From Saprospiraceae bacterium (GTDB lineage Bacteria > Bacteroidota > Bacteroidia > Chitinophagales > Saprospiraceae): a stretch of DNA of 64,000 nucleotides. The stretch is taken from contig JADKEB010000020.1 of the NCBI GenBank assembly GCA_016718205.1, positions 1-64,000 on the forward strand, read 5' to 3'. Under the pieces are notes generated by a model that was not told where the DNA came from, made no database searches, and saw only the letters and a list, made by a program, of their open reading frames with translations. Both the position numbers and the translations under genes were made by a program. Positions within the stretch are counted from its first letter, which is position 1; each line of letters opens with the position of its first letter. Below, one piece after another: positions 11,338 to 22,255 of the stretch.

Positions 11338-11465
11338 CTTAAAAAAATTTATTGTTTCTAATTATAAGTGACTATCTTATTTTTTGTACTTAAAAAATTT
11401 GAAAATATAATAAAAGTTTATTTATAAGAAATAAAAACAAGATTAGCAAGACGAAAAGTACTTTT

Positions 11466-12918
11466 TTATCGTTGGCTGGAGTTGACTTTAAATGCTTTAA
11501 AATATTCAGATGAGTAAATCATTTGTGAATTTTCAGGAACATTGGGTTCACGAAACGGAGTCCTTTGGCGGTCATTGTTCAAACCATTTATTTGATGTAG
11601 AATGAAAACATTTCTATATTTTGACAGAAGTCTTCTTTCATAACCTTATCTTGGCCTACTTTTGTTTTTAAAGTCCAAGCAGTCCACCATTCAAGTCCAT
11701 GTCTTGCAATCACAATGGTTTGATTGTCCGGCTTTATAATAGAATGCAGGTTTTCAAATCTTCGTATGCTTCTTGATTCAAGATTGTTTCCTTCGAGCGT
11801 CCAAAAACTGCAAGCATAGAAAATAGCGTAACTATTAAAAGTGAAACGCTTAATATCTTGATCTGTCTATTATTTATATTTGATCCAATTTGAATGATCA
11901 TCAGTGCTTGAGGAATAAACAAAAATAAGGAAAGTCTTTTGAAATATTCTCCATCAAGTAATGGGAAAGAAAATATAAACAAACAAGAAATACAGGCAAA
12001 TAAAATTGATTTTTGATGTAGCAAAAGACTACTGCTTTTAGTTTTCAAAATGACAATCCCAACTATTGCCAAAAAAATGGAAATGAAGATAATCAAAAAA
12101 TCAGGGGGCGCAAGCATACCATTTATTATAGCTGGTCTCTCAAAAATCAATGACACAACTGAAAACAATCTGGTGAAACGTGTAATATCAAAGGCTGCTA
12201 TAATAAAAAGACTTATAAAAATAAGTAGTAATAATGGAACGATGGCTCTTTTTCTATATTCAAAGCCAACGATTAAAACCAGAAAAAGCAAAGCAAATAT
12301 GAAAGTTCCGAAATGCGTCAATCCAGTACAAAAGAGAAATATGATGGATAGGAGTAATTCATTTTTTGTCCTGTTATTTTGAAAAGCTATAAGATAAGCA
12401 ATAAAGAAAAAAGTAAAAGTAATACCCAATGCATTTTTTTGTAAATCAGATACAAGCATGAGCGGTGATAAGGATAACAAAGCAAATGATGCGACACTGA
12501 TTTCAAATAATTTTGATGTATTAGTATTTACAGTCCGACTGATTTTATATAGTGGAATGAGAAGCATTGGAATAGAAATACTATCAGTGAGTTTCACCAC
12601 ATGCATGATCAAAGTGTCCGTGATCGGAAAACCAAAAAGTGAAATGAGCTTTATTAAAAAAGCATCTAAGTAAAATAGTAATGGCATATCAGAGAACCCT
12701 AAAACTCCTTTTGTGAGAATTGAACTAACTTGTAAAGGATAGTAACCGCCATTGACACCCGGAATTAATTCTTGAGAGAAGTTAAAGTACAGTCGAAGAC
12801 AGCAAGCAATCACTCCCACCAATAAATAAAGGATAAGCGGACTATTTGCTGAATTTTTATGTGCTTTTTCTTTTTCAAATTTATAATCCAATGTGGTAAT
12901 GGTTATTTTTTTTAGCAT
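11466..12918 (-). CDS. Multi-pass membrane protein, possibly GT-C glycosyltransferase-like, two frameshifts
   Basis: After a short charged N-terminus there are about ten hydrophobic helices over roughly 390 residues. A loop NGGYYPLQV lies early and LLDGEYFKRLSLFLFIP late. This topology resembles GT-C (PMT/ArnT-type) lipid-linked-sugar glycosyltransferases, but no diagnostic early DD/DE motif is clear, so the assignment is weak. The frame breaks near 11749-11754 and again near 11628-11640. Correcting both yields a soluble tail (LHSIIKPDNQTIVIARHGLEWWTAW in pieces) and a stop at 11466, about 480 residues in total. Confidence 0.5.
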
Positions 12919-13017
12919 GACCGTAAATGGTTTAGCGATTTGCGAAGGCGGGATTTTAGCACTTCACTTTCAATGATGATTTATATCCAAGCTTTTGCAA
13001 AACTGTTGATAGGTTTA

Positions 13018-14196
13018 TTATTTGAAAGGATTGCTCCATTTAGTATTCGTACTCAAACTATGATCAGTTAATGTTTTAAGAAATGCCACCAATGCTGCTT
13101 TTTGTGAACTAGTTAAATTTAATCGTACAGGGTTTCCGTTTGGATCTCTTAATGCAGGCGAAAGTGTAGGATGGGCTTTAATACCGCTATTGTAATGTTC
13201 AACAACCTGTTCTAAAGTTGTAAATCTACCATCGTGCATATAAGGTGCATTTAATTCAATATTTCTAAGGCTTGTAACTTTAACTTTCCCTGCAAAAGTA
13301 GGATCATTAAAAAACACTTCCAGCACCAAAAATCGTGGTTGATGTTGCATCTAATCCATTATTTTCAAGTCCAAGAGGGCTGTTACTAATAAACGCTTCT
13401 GTTGAATGACAAGCAAACAAGCGCCGCCGCCATTAGGTACGGCTTGAAAAAATATGTTTTTCCTATATTTTCCTCTGTTGTAAAATTAGGAAAATTCCAT
13501 TTGGTGAAGTTGCCATTGCTCTACCTTGGTCATATTTACTTGAATAGCTTACAATACTTCTGGACAAATTGAGCTGAAGGCTTTTGATATTTTATCCGAA
13601 GTGACTTCTTTTGATCCAAATGCCCTTTGAAACAATACGGGATAAAAAGGATTGTTCTTGAACTCTACTAATTACCTTGTTGCAATGTCATCCCCATCTC
13701 CACGGGGTCTTGAAAAAGGCATTAATACTTGTTCTTCCAAAGTAGTGGCTCTTTCGTCCCAAAAAATCGTCCACGTTGGTAAAATCGAGCATTAATTAGG
13801 GTCATTGAATGCCTTCCCGTTGTACCACCATTAAATCCTAAACTTAAAGTAGCATCATCCGAAAAACCTTTGTCTTGTTTGTGGCAAGAAGCACAAGAAA
13901 TTGTTCCGTTTGCGCTTAATGATTTATCATGAAATAAAACTCTGCCAAGTGTTGCACCGTCGTTTGTAATTGGATTGGTTGCAGGCGAATTGTCTGTGCC
14001 GTTTATGGAAGTTGGTAAAGGACCTCCCTGCATTAGTTGGCAAAATGGCTGCAAGTTAAGACTTTAGTAGTCAAATGGATTTTCAAGTTCAAAACACTTT
14101 GATCTATAGATTCATTGACATCATTTTTATTACAAGAAATGATGCTACCGGCTACAAATAGATTACTGAAAATACGATTGATTTATTTTTTCGCAT
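13018..14196 (-). pseudogene. Di-heme cytochrome c peroxidase (MauG/Ccp family) lipoprotein, many frameshifts
   Basis: From ATG 14196 the sequence reads as a lipoprotein signal (FVAGSIISC), then LGRVLFHDKSLSANGTISCASCHK with the first CxxCH heme site. It continues through FWDERATTLEEQ, MPFQDPVEMGM, a second heme site (CLLCH after correction, near 13405-13415) and the conserved tail SLRNIELNAPYMHDGRFTTLEQVVEHYNSG to 13018. This order is typical of bacterial di-heme cytochrome c peroxidases, which reduce peroxide or oxidise periplasmic partners. At least six frame changes occur between 13350 and 14160. With so many, either error or real decay is possible. Confidence 0.7.
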
Positions 14197-14331
14197 GACT
14201 TGTTTAGATTAAATTTGTAAACTAATATTAGAGCCTTGTATATTGTATTATTTATGTTAGATTATGTTTAATTTTTTTTTTGCCTTATTATCAATATATT
14301 ATGAACCTCACTTCAAAATGGTCGCATCGTT

Positions 14332-14377
14332 TAGTTCACCTGCTAGCCTGTAAATAGTTGTCATGCAGGCTGAACTA
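14332..14377. repeat. Bulged inverted repeat downstream of the sulfatase gene
   Basis: TAGTTC (14332-14337) and AGCCTG (14345-14350) pair with CAGGCT-GAACTA (14366-14377), leaving a 7-base bulge and a 15-base loop. It may serve as a terminator for the minus-strand sulfatase, but there is no good T-tract. Confidence 0.35.
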
Positions 14378-14444
14378 GTTGATTCTGTTATTGCCATCAC
14401 ATAACCTATTGATTAGCAACAAAGAAAAAATTTTTAACATCTTC

Positions 14445-15800
14445 TTAATTTCTTATTATACTCAATTGCGTTTCTAATTGTAGTTTTGCATTCTGTTCTA
14501 CAGCTGACAATGTACTATTCAATAAATTTTTTGTTTCATAAGGATCGTTAGCCAAATTATACATTTGCTCACTACCGGTAGTATTGTCTTTAATTAATTT
14601 ATAAGTACCATTGCTTATTGACCATGATTCAGTTGTACCATCTTTAAGTTCAGAATATTGAAAATTGCGGATTGTGCTTGGTTTAGAAAACAGGTATTTG
14701 AAACTTTTACTGTCATGATAATCCGTCACATTTATTCCTGCGGTGTGCGCTATGGTCGCAAAAAGGTCGGTTCCATTTAATAGATTTGTATCTGTCCCTC
14801 TTCTTGAAACACCTTTTCCTGAAATGAACATCGGAACATTAACTCCTCCTTGATATAAAGTATTTTTGACTTTCGAGCTGCTATAAGGACTTTGAGCTAC
14901 CTGAGGAGGGGTGCCATTATCACCTATAAAAATAATAACAGTATTTTCTCTTTTATCTGCAGGTAAACTCGCTAATAAACGCCCAATTTGAAAATCCATA
15001 GCTTCAATGGCAGCCATGTAATAAGGAATGGCATTCATACCATTAGTATATTGAGGTAATGTTCCTTGGCTGTGCATATTGCTTGGAGGTACGTGAAAAG
15101 GTGTATGCGGGGCATTGTAAGCCAACCAAAGAAACCAAGGTTTACTTTGACTATTTACCCAATTTATGGCTAAATCTGTGAATTTTTCTGTAATGTAATT
15201 TGTTTGTGTATTGGTGGCACCGTCTTCTGTAAGTTGCCAATTGTAATAATCAGTTACACTTCCTCGAATTAGTCCTGAGTAATAGTCTATACCAAAAGAT
15301 TCAGGATTAAAACTGTTATTGCTACCAGATAAATGCCATTTTCCTACTACAGCAGTTGCATATTTATTGTTTGTATTGGTATTTATATATTTTTGAATAA
15401 CCGTTTCGGAAGACTTAAGTACATCACCGACTTCTTTTACATCCGTACGATAACCGTATTTACCTGTTATGATTGCTCCCCTTGTAGGGCTACAAGTCGG
15501 ATTAACCCAAAAATTGGTAAATAATAACCCATTATCTCTAATGGCATCAATATTAGGAGTTTTTGGTTTTATACTGCCTTCCTGATAACCTTTTATAGCA
15601 TCTTTTCCCATATCGTCAGCTATTATCAAGAGGATATTTGGCGTACTTCTAGTAGAGACTTTTTTTGAACCATTTGAATTTCGTTGATCCAAACTGAACT
15701 CATCTGAAGTATCATTGGATATGTCGTTTGCGTTCTTGCTACAAGAAACCATGAACAAGAGCCATGCTAAAGCTGATACTGTCAGTAAATTTTTGATCAT
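14445..15800 (-). CDS. Sulfatase, lipoprotein, type I (formylglycine-dependent)
   Basis: An intact 451-residue protein with a lipobox (FMVSC, Cys20), anchoring it outside the inner membrane. ILLIIADDMG near residues 57-65 supplies the metal-binding Asp pair. CSPTRG starts at Cys103 and is the CxPxR sulfatase signature whose Cys is converted to formylglycine. VGKWHLSG and FLWLAYNAPHTPFHVP supply the conserved Lys/His residues, and FIGDNG the second metal site. It should hydrolyse sulfate esters, likely of polysaccharides or small aryl sulfates; the substrate cannot be told from sequence. No maturase is in the window. It is one of the few unbroken genes in the first 30 kb. Confidence 0.9.
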   Translation of the reverse strand: MIKNLLTVSALAWLLFMVSCSKNANDISNDTSDEFSLDQRNSNGSKKVSTRSTPNILLIIADDMGKDAIKGYQEGSIKPKTPNIDAIRDNGLLFTNFWVNPTCSPTRGAIITGKYGYRTDVKEVGDVLKSSETVIQKYINTNTNNKYATAVVGKWHLSGSNNSFNPESFGIDYYSGLIRGSVTDYYNWQLTEDGATNTQTNYITEKFTDLAINWVNSQSKPWFLWLAYNAPHTPFHVPPSNMHSQGTLPQYTNGMNAIPYYMAAIEAMDFQIGRLLASLPADKRENTVIIFIGDNGTPPQVAQSPYSSSKVKNTLYQGGVNVPMFISGKGVSRRGTDTNLLNGTDLFATIAHTAGINVTDYHDSKSFKYLFSKPSTIRNFQYSELKDGTTESWSISNGTYKLIKDNTTGSEQMYNLANDPYETKNLLNSTLSAVEQNAKLQLETQLSIIRN

Positions 15801-15915
15801 TGTATAAAATAAATTTAAAGTGTGTAGTTAGATAAGCAAAATGGTGCTTTTTGTACTTAGAAAATGAAAATAATTAAATCAATTTGTTTTATTTAAAAAT
15901 GGCACCAAACGTCAA

Positions 15916-16958
15916 TCATGGGATGGGCCAGATCTTGCTAAAGTTTGGTTGGATGTATTTGTCATATATCATATTTGCGGTTTCACGGCATCTTTTATCA
16001 GTCGTTGTGATAAGGTCTGCATATACCAATAATGGCGGTGCAATATTTTTTAAATCTGCATCAGGCACATTCCAAAATTTCTGATAGATTCTGACATTGC
16101 CATTCTCTTTTGGAATTAATTTATAGTTCCTGATAATATCATTTGGTCCTTCATCGGTGTAGATGGTAAATATTTCCGGTCGTAAGTGATCGGTTAACAA
16201 ATCTCCTGCGGGTTCACCAGCCCAAAATGTTTGACCTTTCTGTAACTTTATTTCATGCCAATTTTTTTGTGCCGTTTCAGTTGCAAATGCAAACTTGCCT
16301 TGTTGTAATCCTGGTTTTAGTTTTTCAGTAAATCCAGTCAGCCACCTATCCAGTAATTCTTTTTTATTAGTTAGCTTGTATTGATCTTTGGTCAGCTGAA
16401 GGAGAAAACCCATCTCTTTCAGTCCGGTAAAGATGTAATTAATATTACCCAAGGCTACCTTAGTGATTGCTGCTATATCTCTATATGGTTTATTTATCAA
16501 ATCATCGATGAGCAGAAGATGGAAGATAACCTTCAACCCTGTTTTTGTAAATGCTCTGTTGGTATTTTCATTTTCAGTTCTTATTGGTGGCTGACCGTCT
16601 ACGACTAAAAGTAACTCATTTTTATTGATATACATATTCCCGTTGGCTTCCAAATACTCAATATTTCTATTGCGAAGTTCCATTCTTATTTCCGGGGTTA
16701 ATCTTTTCGTAATCAATAAAAATGGAAGATTGGCCCTGTTTTTAAGTGTTTCAATTTGAGCAAACTGATGTGTTCTTAACTCTTGTTTATTTCTATCAAA
16801 TATTTTAATTCTTTATTCTCACGTACCATTTTTAATATACCATCATACATATGACCTCCATTTTTGGTACCCTTTTCATTCCATGTAAAATCTATGTCTA
16901 AAAAGTTTTTGATGCTTTTTATGGTTGTTTGCATTAAATCCTGATCTGTCATGTTCAT
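15916..16958 (-). CDS. AbiEi-type antitoxin/transcriptional regulator, one frameshift
   Basis: The frame from ATG 16958 breaks near 16780 and continues as QFAQIETLKNRANLPFLLITKRLTPEIRMELR to 15916, about 347 residues in total. A central helix-turn-helix region (RDIAAITKVALGNINYIFTGLKEMGFL) and the C-terminal LLVYADLITTTDKRCRETANMIYDKYI match AbiEi_2-type antitoxin/regulators of type IV toxin-antitoxin systems, as I remember them. No AbiEii nucleotidyltransferase toxin is adjacent, so it may be a solo regulator. Operator-like repeats lie directly upstream. Confidence 0.65.
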
Positions 16959-16972
16959 ATTAGTTTAATGTA

Positions 16973-17006
16973 CACGAAACGTGAACAAAGTATATTTGTG
17001 AACAAA
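16973..17006. promoter_or_regulatory. Operator-like repeats upstream of the AbiEi-type gene
   Basis: Two direct copies of GTGAACAAA (16981-16989 and 16998-17006, 17-bp period) overlap a small palindrome CACG-AAA-CGTG (16973-16983). On the minus strand a TAATTTTG box lies next to the second copy. The placement 15-50 bases before the start codon fits autoregulation by the HTH protein. This is inference. Confidence 0.4.
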
Positions 17007-17203
17007 ATTAAGATATTTTTTTTTGATTTGTCAAGGATTATAGAAAAATGAATCAGAAATGATATTTAATTATATAGTCAAAAAGCAGTAGTCTTCTTTT
17101 ATTATAGATGTTCCATTTAATGATAAATATTGCTTACATATCCATTCAATCCTACCTGGTAAAATATTAGAAATAGCCTGATGGGGAAGTGTCATTTTTA
17201 TAC

Positions 17204-17382
17204 AAAAAATAAATGCAGGATCAGAGGGTTCAAGTCCGTAAATAGTCGTAAATTTGCCTAAATTATTGCGACTATGCATGACAAAAGACATATGAAGATA
17301 TGTTTGATATATAATTTAAATATAATCAACTAAAAATAAAAAGCGTCGTAAAAGACTGTCCCAGCCAGATCAAAAAAATGAC
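17204..17382 (+). repeat. Dispersed repeat, copy B, with T-arm-like motif
   Basis: 17204-17310 is nearly identical to 32552-32660: both hold GCAGGATCAGAGGGTTCAAG, then GTAAATAGTCGTAAATTTGC and GACATATGAAGATATGTTTG. The downstream block CCAGCCAGATCA (17371-17382) is also shared (32671-32682). The same order, with more changes, occurs at 5452. Copy B lies just past the 3' end of the nuo operon. Confidence 0.7.
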
Positions 17383-17385
17383 AAC

Positions 17386-17416
17386 AAACCCTTGTAAGTC
17401 AACGATTTAAGGGTTT
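17386..17416. terminator. Terminator-like hairpin after the nuo operon
   Basis: AAACCCTT (17386-17393) pairs with AAGGGTTT (17409-17416) around a 15-base loop. T-rich sequence follows on both strands (TTTTCTTTT on plus, a seven-T run on minus). It lies 85 bases downstream of nuoN and could end minus-strand nuo transcription. Confidence 0.5.
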
Positions 17417-17500
17417 TCTTTTGGGGTAAACATTATTTAAAAGCTACTACTTCTCTAAATAAACCAAAAGTGGTTATGGAATATCTGCATTAAGCTGCTG

Positions 17501-18878
17501 TTAGTGTAATAATCCGAACAGTTGGTCAGGCAAAATACCACCCCCTATGATGAGGGCAATACAAAGAATGATAAAGATGCGGTATCTTGTAGTGATTTTT
17601 AATACCGGTATAGAATTGTTATCATTAACTACATAGGCTGAAATCCTTAGATAATTGTAAGCCGCTACAACGGATGTCAATATTGCTATTACAGCTAACC
17701 ACGTATCTCCTGCCTTTACTGCACTGAATATAATGAAGTACTTCCCAAAAAAACCAGCTAAAGGAGGAATGCCGGCAAAGGACAACATAGATACCAATAG
17801 TCCTGTAGCAAGTAATTTATTATGGGTAACCAGCCCCGGAAATGCCTTTTATCGTGTCTATACCCGTCTGTGATTTTATGGTGGAATAAATGGTAAACGC
17901 AAGTATTGATGCGATGCTGTAAGCCGTAAGGTTATACAGTATATATCCTGAAGAACCTTCGCCCGCTGTAAGAATGGCTATTAATACAAAGCCAACATTT
18001 GCCATTCCTGAATAGGCTAAAAGTCTTTTGAAATTCTTCTGTTTTATAGATACTATGGTGCCAAATATCATGGTAGCCACAGATACCAGCATAAAAAGAA
18101 TCACCCATTTTTCTGAATTATAATTTCCTATAAAAGCCATAAATCGCAAAAGTGCTCCCATTACTGCAACTTTGACTACGGTGGAAACAAAAGCTGTCAA
18201 GACCGTGGGAGCGCCATGGTAAACATCAGGTGCCCAAAAATGAAAGGGAACTGCTGACAATTTAAAAATGAAAGAACACAGAATTAAAACCACACCAGTT
18301 AAAAAAAAGCGAAGAGATGCCTTACGTAGCAGTGCAGTGTGAATATCTGTTAAATCAAAACTTCCATAAGCACCGTAAATTAAAGTAATACCGAGAAGTA
18401 GAAAACAAGTGGCAAATGAGCCCATCAGGTAGTATTTTAAGCCAGCTTCATTGGATGCCAGATTTCTTCTGTTGCTGGCCGCCAAAATATATAAAGGTAT
18501 AGAAAGAATTTCAGTGCCTAAAAACAACATTGTCAGATTTTGGAACGAGACCAATAATATCCCGCCAATGATTGAGAATACAAAAAGAGCAAATAAATCT
18601 GTCAAGTGTTCGATATCGTCACTATAGTAGTATTGACTCATGATAAAGATGAAGATCGAAATAAAAATAATCACCAAACTAAAATTGATAGCAAGGTTGT
18701 CGAATATGAGCATGTTATTTAAAATATCATCATAATTGCCTATCCATCCAAACGTAAGCATCCCCAAAGCTAAAATGAATGCAATTAGAATTGCAGGCAA
18801 TGCCAATTGTTTTTGTCTGAATATAACGGAAAACATGCTGAATATACCGGTAACTGCAAGCAGGATGATCGTGTTCAT
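17501..18878 (-). CDS. nuoN: NADH-quinone oxidoreductase subunit N, one frameshift
   Basis: Antiporter-like membrane subunit of complex I, with about 14 predicted helices. Recognisable motifs are the lumenal/helix segment FKLSAVPFHFWAPDVYHGAPTVLTAFVSTVVKVA, which contains the conserved Lys and Pro-rich breaks, and FAGIPPLAGFFGKYFIF near the C-terminus. The frame breaks between 17824 and 17837 beside CCC/GGGG runs; one base restores GAGY-HNKLLATGLLVSML. Start ATG 18878 shares one base with the nuoM stop (TAATG), so translation is coupled. It is the last gene of the operon. Confidence 0.9.
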
Positions 18879-20323
18879 TATTTTTGTAAATAAGGATGAA
18901 TGATGTTTTGCACGGATACATCACAAAGGCTTGTAATCCACGAAGGGTATAAACCTGTGATAATGACGATGCATGCAATACAGTAAAGCAAAGTTTTGTC
19001 ACTATTTGTAATATCAGTAAGGGTAGTATCGGTGTCCGGGCCGAGCATGATTTTCTGATACGATGTAAGCATATACACAGCACCAAGAATGATACCCGAT
19101 CCCGCGATTAGAGCTGCAAAAACATCTAATCTATACAGCGAAGTAAAAATTATAAACTCTCCAACAAACCCGTTTGTCAAAGGAACTCCAATGCTTCCAA
19201 ACATTATGACCATGTACAACCCCGCAAAAACAGGCATATATTGTCGCAATCCGCCGAAGCAGTTGATGTCAAAGTTTCCTTTCAATCTGAACAATATCTG
19301 AGCTATAAAGAACAATCCAACGGTATTAATCGCATGAGCAGCCATCTGGATTAAACTACCCTGGATCCCGAGCACCGAATACGTGAGGATACCAGCTGCA
19401 ATTAGCCCAACATGGGCGATAGATACGTACGCGAACATACGTTTTAAGTCTTTTTGTGTTAATGCAATAACTGAAGCATACATTACGCCTATAGTAGCCA
19501 AATACACCACGTAAATGCCATATTGCTCAACGGCATCCGGCACAACAGGAAGCACAAACCTTATGATACTATACAAAGCCATCTTTGACATGACACCGGA
19601 AAGCATGATCGTCACAGGTGCAGGAGCTAAAGTGTAGGTATCAGGTAGCCAGCTATGGAATGGGAAAAGGGGTGTTTTGATACCATAAGCCAGCATAAAA
19701 GCACCAAAAACAAATAACTGTTCTTGTGTTCCGATTTCTAATCCGTATATCGTGGCTAAACTAAAGTCAGCAATAGACCCTATATTTCCCAACCAAACTA
19801 TGGCTACCAGCATAAAAAGACTGCCAAGTAATGTGAAAAGAAAAAACTTGATGGTAGCAGGTTTTACATCTTTACCTTTACCCCAGATAAGCAATAGAAA
19901 ATAGGCAGGGATGAGTGCTAATTCCCAGAATATGTAATAGAGAAATAAATCCTGCGCGGTAAATACGCCGTTCATAAAGGTTTGCATCAGAAGCAGCAGT
20001 GCAAAATAAAGCCGGTGCTGACTAAATGTATCTCCCAGTGAGACATACATACTGATGAGCGTAACTACATTGCAAATCAAAATCATCAAAAGACTCAATC
20101 CATCAGCACCTAAATGAAAGTGAACACCCATAGACTTTATCCACGGTAAATCGATGGATGTGATAGTCGTCGCATCCTTATCAAATAGTGCCATCATCAC
20201 GCCGATGGCTATTACTGATGCTGCGGCTGAAATAAGAGCAATTCTTTGGCTGTAATCCTTTCCTGCCAATAAAATCAATAAGGCGGAAAGAAAAGGTAAT
20301 AGGATTATAATGAGTATATTCAT
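18878..20323 (-). CDS. nuoM: NADH-quinone oxidoreductase subunit M
   Basis: An intact 481-residue proton-translocating antiporter-like subunit. It contains FYIFWELALIPAYFLLLIWG with the conserved TM5 Glu, GIKTPLFPFHSWLPDTYTLAPAPVTIMLSGVMSKMALY with the broken-helix region and the key Lys, and AHVGLIAAGI. The start lies four bases after the nuoL stop and the gene overlaps nuoN by one base. It functions in the membrane arm and is one of three such pumps in this operon. Confidence 0.95.
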   Translation of the reverse strand: MNILIIILLPFLSALLILLAGKDYSQRIALISAAASVIAIGVMMALFDKDATTITSIDLPWIKSMGVHFHLGADGLSLLMILICNVVTLISMYVSLGDTFSQHRLYFALLLLMQTFMNGVFTAQDLFLYYIFWELALIPAYFLLLIWGKGKDVKPATIKFFLFTLLGSLFMLVAIVWLGNIGSIADFSLATIYGLEIGTQEQLFVFGAFMLAYGIKTPLFPFHSWLPDTYTLAPAPVTIMLSGVMSKMALYSIIRFVLPVVPDAVEQYGIYVVYLATIGVMYASVIALTQKDLKRMFAYVSIAHVGLIAAGILTYSVLGIQGSLIQMAAHAINTVGLFFIAQILFRLKGNFDINCFGGLRQYMPVFAGLYMVIMFGSIGVPLTNGFVGEFIIFTSLYRLDVFAALIAGSGIILGAVYMLTSYQKIMLGPDTDTTLTDITNSDKTLLYCIACIVIITGLYPSWITSLCDVSVQNIIHPYLQK

Positions 20324-20327
20324 CAGC

Positions 20328-22231
20328 TTAAAATAAAATAAAAATTGTTATTAACCCTAAAACCCCCAGGGCCATTGCAAATAAGTAATAGCTTATAAAT
20401 CCATTTTGGGTTTTTCTAATTTTTCCTGATAAAAATAAGGTCAATTGTCCAGCTCCATTGGTAGCTCTGTGTATAATCTTTTCTTCAAAAAAAGTACTCA
20501 TCAACGTAGAAAAGCTATATGCAGGTTTCACTATTAACATCTCGTATAATTCATCAACATAAAATTTATCTCTCAGCAATTTTGAGAAGGTTGAATCATT
20601 TAATGCTTCATCATTTTGAGGAACTTTACCTTTTTTTACAAACTTGTCATACGCAAAACACCCACCATCACAATACACAAAAACGAAATGGACATAAGAA
20701 ACCATTCTGTGGCATGATCAAGATGTATTCCTGAAAGTACGGTCACGGGTGCAATAAAGTTTTCAAGCCATTTATTTCCATGAAAAATTTCAGGTGCATT
20801 CATAATGCCGGCAACGATCGATAGAGCTGCCAGAATATATAGTGGAATGAGCATACCGTTTGGCGATTCATGAATATGAGTTTTAACGGCTTTATTTATC
20901 CTTTCCTGACCATAAAATACTACAAAATATAACCTCAACATATAAAAAACAGTAAGCAGACCTGAGATCAAAGCTAAAATCCACAATAGAGGACTTTTAA
21001 TATAGGCGGCAGTAAGTATATTGTCCTTGGAAAAATCCAGCAAAAGGCGGCAGTGCAATGATAGCCAAAACACCAAAAAAAAAACCAGATGTGTAGATTT
21101 CAAATAATGTCTGAGACCACCCATTTGTCTGATGTCCTGCTCACCGCTTAGTCCGTGAATGACACTTCCTGCACCTAAAAATAACAAAGCTTTAAAAAAG
21201 GCATGTGTCAACAGATGAAAAAATGCTGCACCATAAGCACCTATACCCAGAGCAAAAAACATAAGGCCCAATTGGCTCACGGTAGAATAAGCCAGTACTT
21301 TCTTGATATCATTTTGCCGAAATGCTATCAAACCTGCAAATATGGCAGTAGTCAATCCGACCACCATGATGATATCTCCTGTCAAAGGTGCTAAAGTGAA
21401 TAATACATTGGATCTTATAATCATGTAGATACCCGCTGTTACCATAGTAGCTGCATGAATTAATGCGCTGACAGGAGTTGGACCTGCCATTGCATCCGGT
21501 AGCCATGTATATAGAGGAATCTGAGCGCTTTTGCCTGTTGCGCCTGCGAATAACAAAAGTGTAATAGTTGTAATTACAGCCACATCCAGCCCATTGCCCT
21601 CATTGAGTTGGTGGTTGATCTCCTGATACTCAAAGCTACCGAAATGACTAAAAATAACAAATAAGCCAAACAGCAAGCAGATGTCTCCGATTCTATTCAT
21701 AATAAAAGCCTTATTTGCTGCAGCATTATAATCATGATTTTTATACCAAAAACCAATCAAAAGATAGGAACACAAACCGACCCCTTCCCATCCTGCAAAC
21801 ATCAGGACATAATTATTAGACATCACAAGCAGCAACATAAAGAAAATGAAGAGATTGAGATATGAAAAAAATCTATTGAATCCCTTATCACCGTGCATGT
21901 ATTCTATAGAGTAAATATGTATCAGACTGCCTACGCCTGTGATGAGCAACACCATAATGATAGACAACTGATCAACTTGAAATGCCAATGGCACCTTAAA
22001 ATTTCCCGTATTGACCCAGTCGAAGAGATGAATATTTATAGGTAACCCGGATGACGAAATTTGTAAGAATAAAACCACGGAAAGTGCAAATGACAATAAA
22101 ATCCAGAAAGAAGCAAGCATACCCGCCTGTTTTTCTGAAAGTAAACGCCCATACAGCAGATATCCCAAGAAACCAATCAAGGGCAGCAGCAGGACGATGA
22201 CCGAAAGATTATTCAAAATATATGGATTCAA
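20328..22231 (-). CDS. nuoL: NADH-quinone oxidoreductase subunit L, three frame breaks
   Basis: The largest antiporter-like subunit of complex I. Clear motifs are FAGWEGVGLCSYLLIGFW, GKSAQIPLYTWLPDAMAGPTPVSALIHAATMVTAGIYMI and LTHAFFKALLFLGAGSVIHG. A stretch of about 16 residues between 21084 and 21031 is read out of frame. The A10 run 21075-21084 needs one more base and the A5 run 21031-21035 two more, and the corrected reading is the conserved GVLAIIALPPFAGFFSKD. Another one-base break at 20654-20657 separates the C-terminal amphipathic and last TM helices (to 20328). The net pattern shows missing homopolymer bases, not biological decay. Confidence 0.92.
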
Positions 22232-22255
22232 AATATTTTTTTTTAATTTTAGATA

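Noticed and set aside
17070..17291. 73-codon minus-strand frame across repeat copy B
   Set aside because: It runs through the dispersed repeat, and its composition is not supported at the other copies.
17204..17310. A tRNA gene around GGTTCAAGTCC
   Set aside because: The 3' T-stem strand does not pair properly and no acceptor, D or anticodon arms can be formed upstream.
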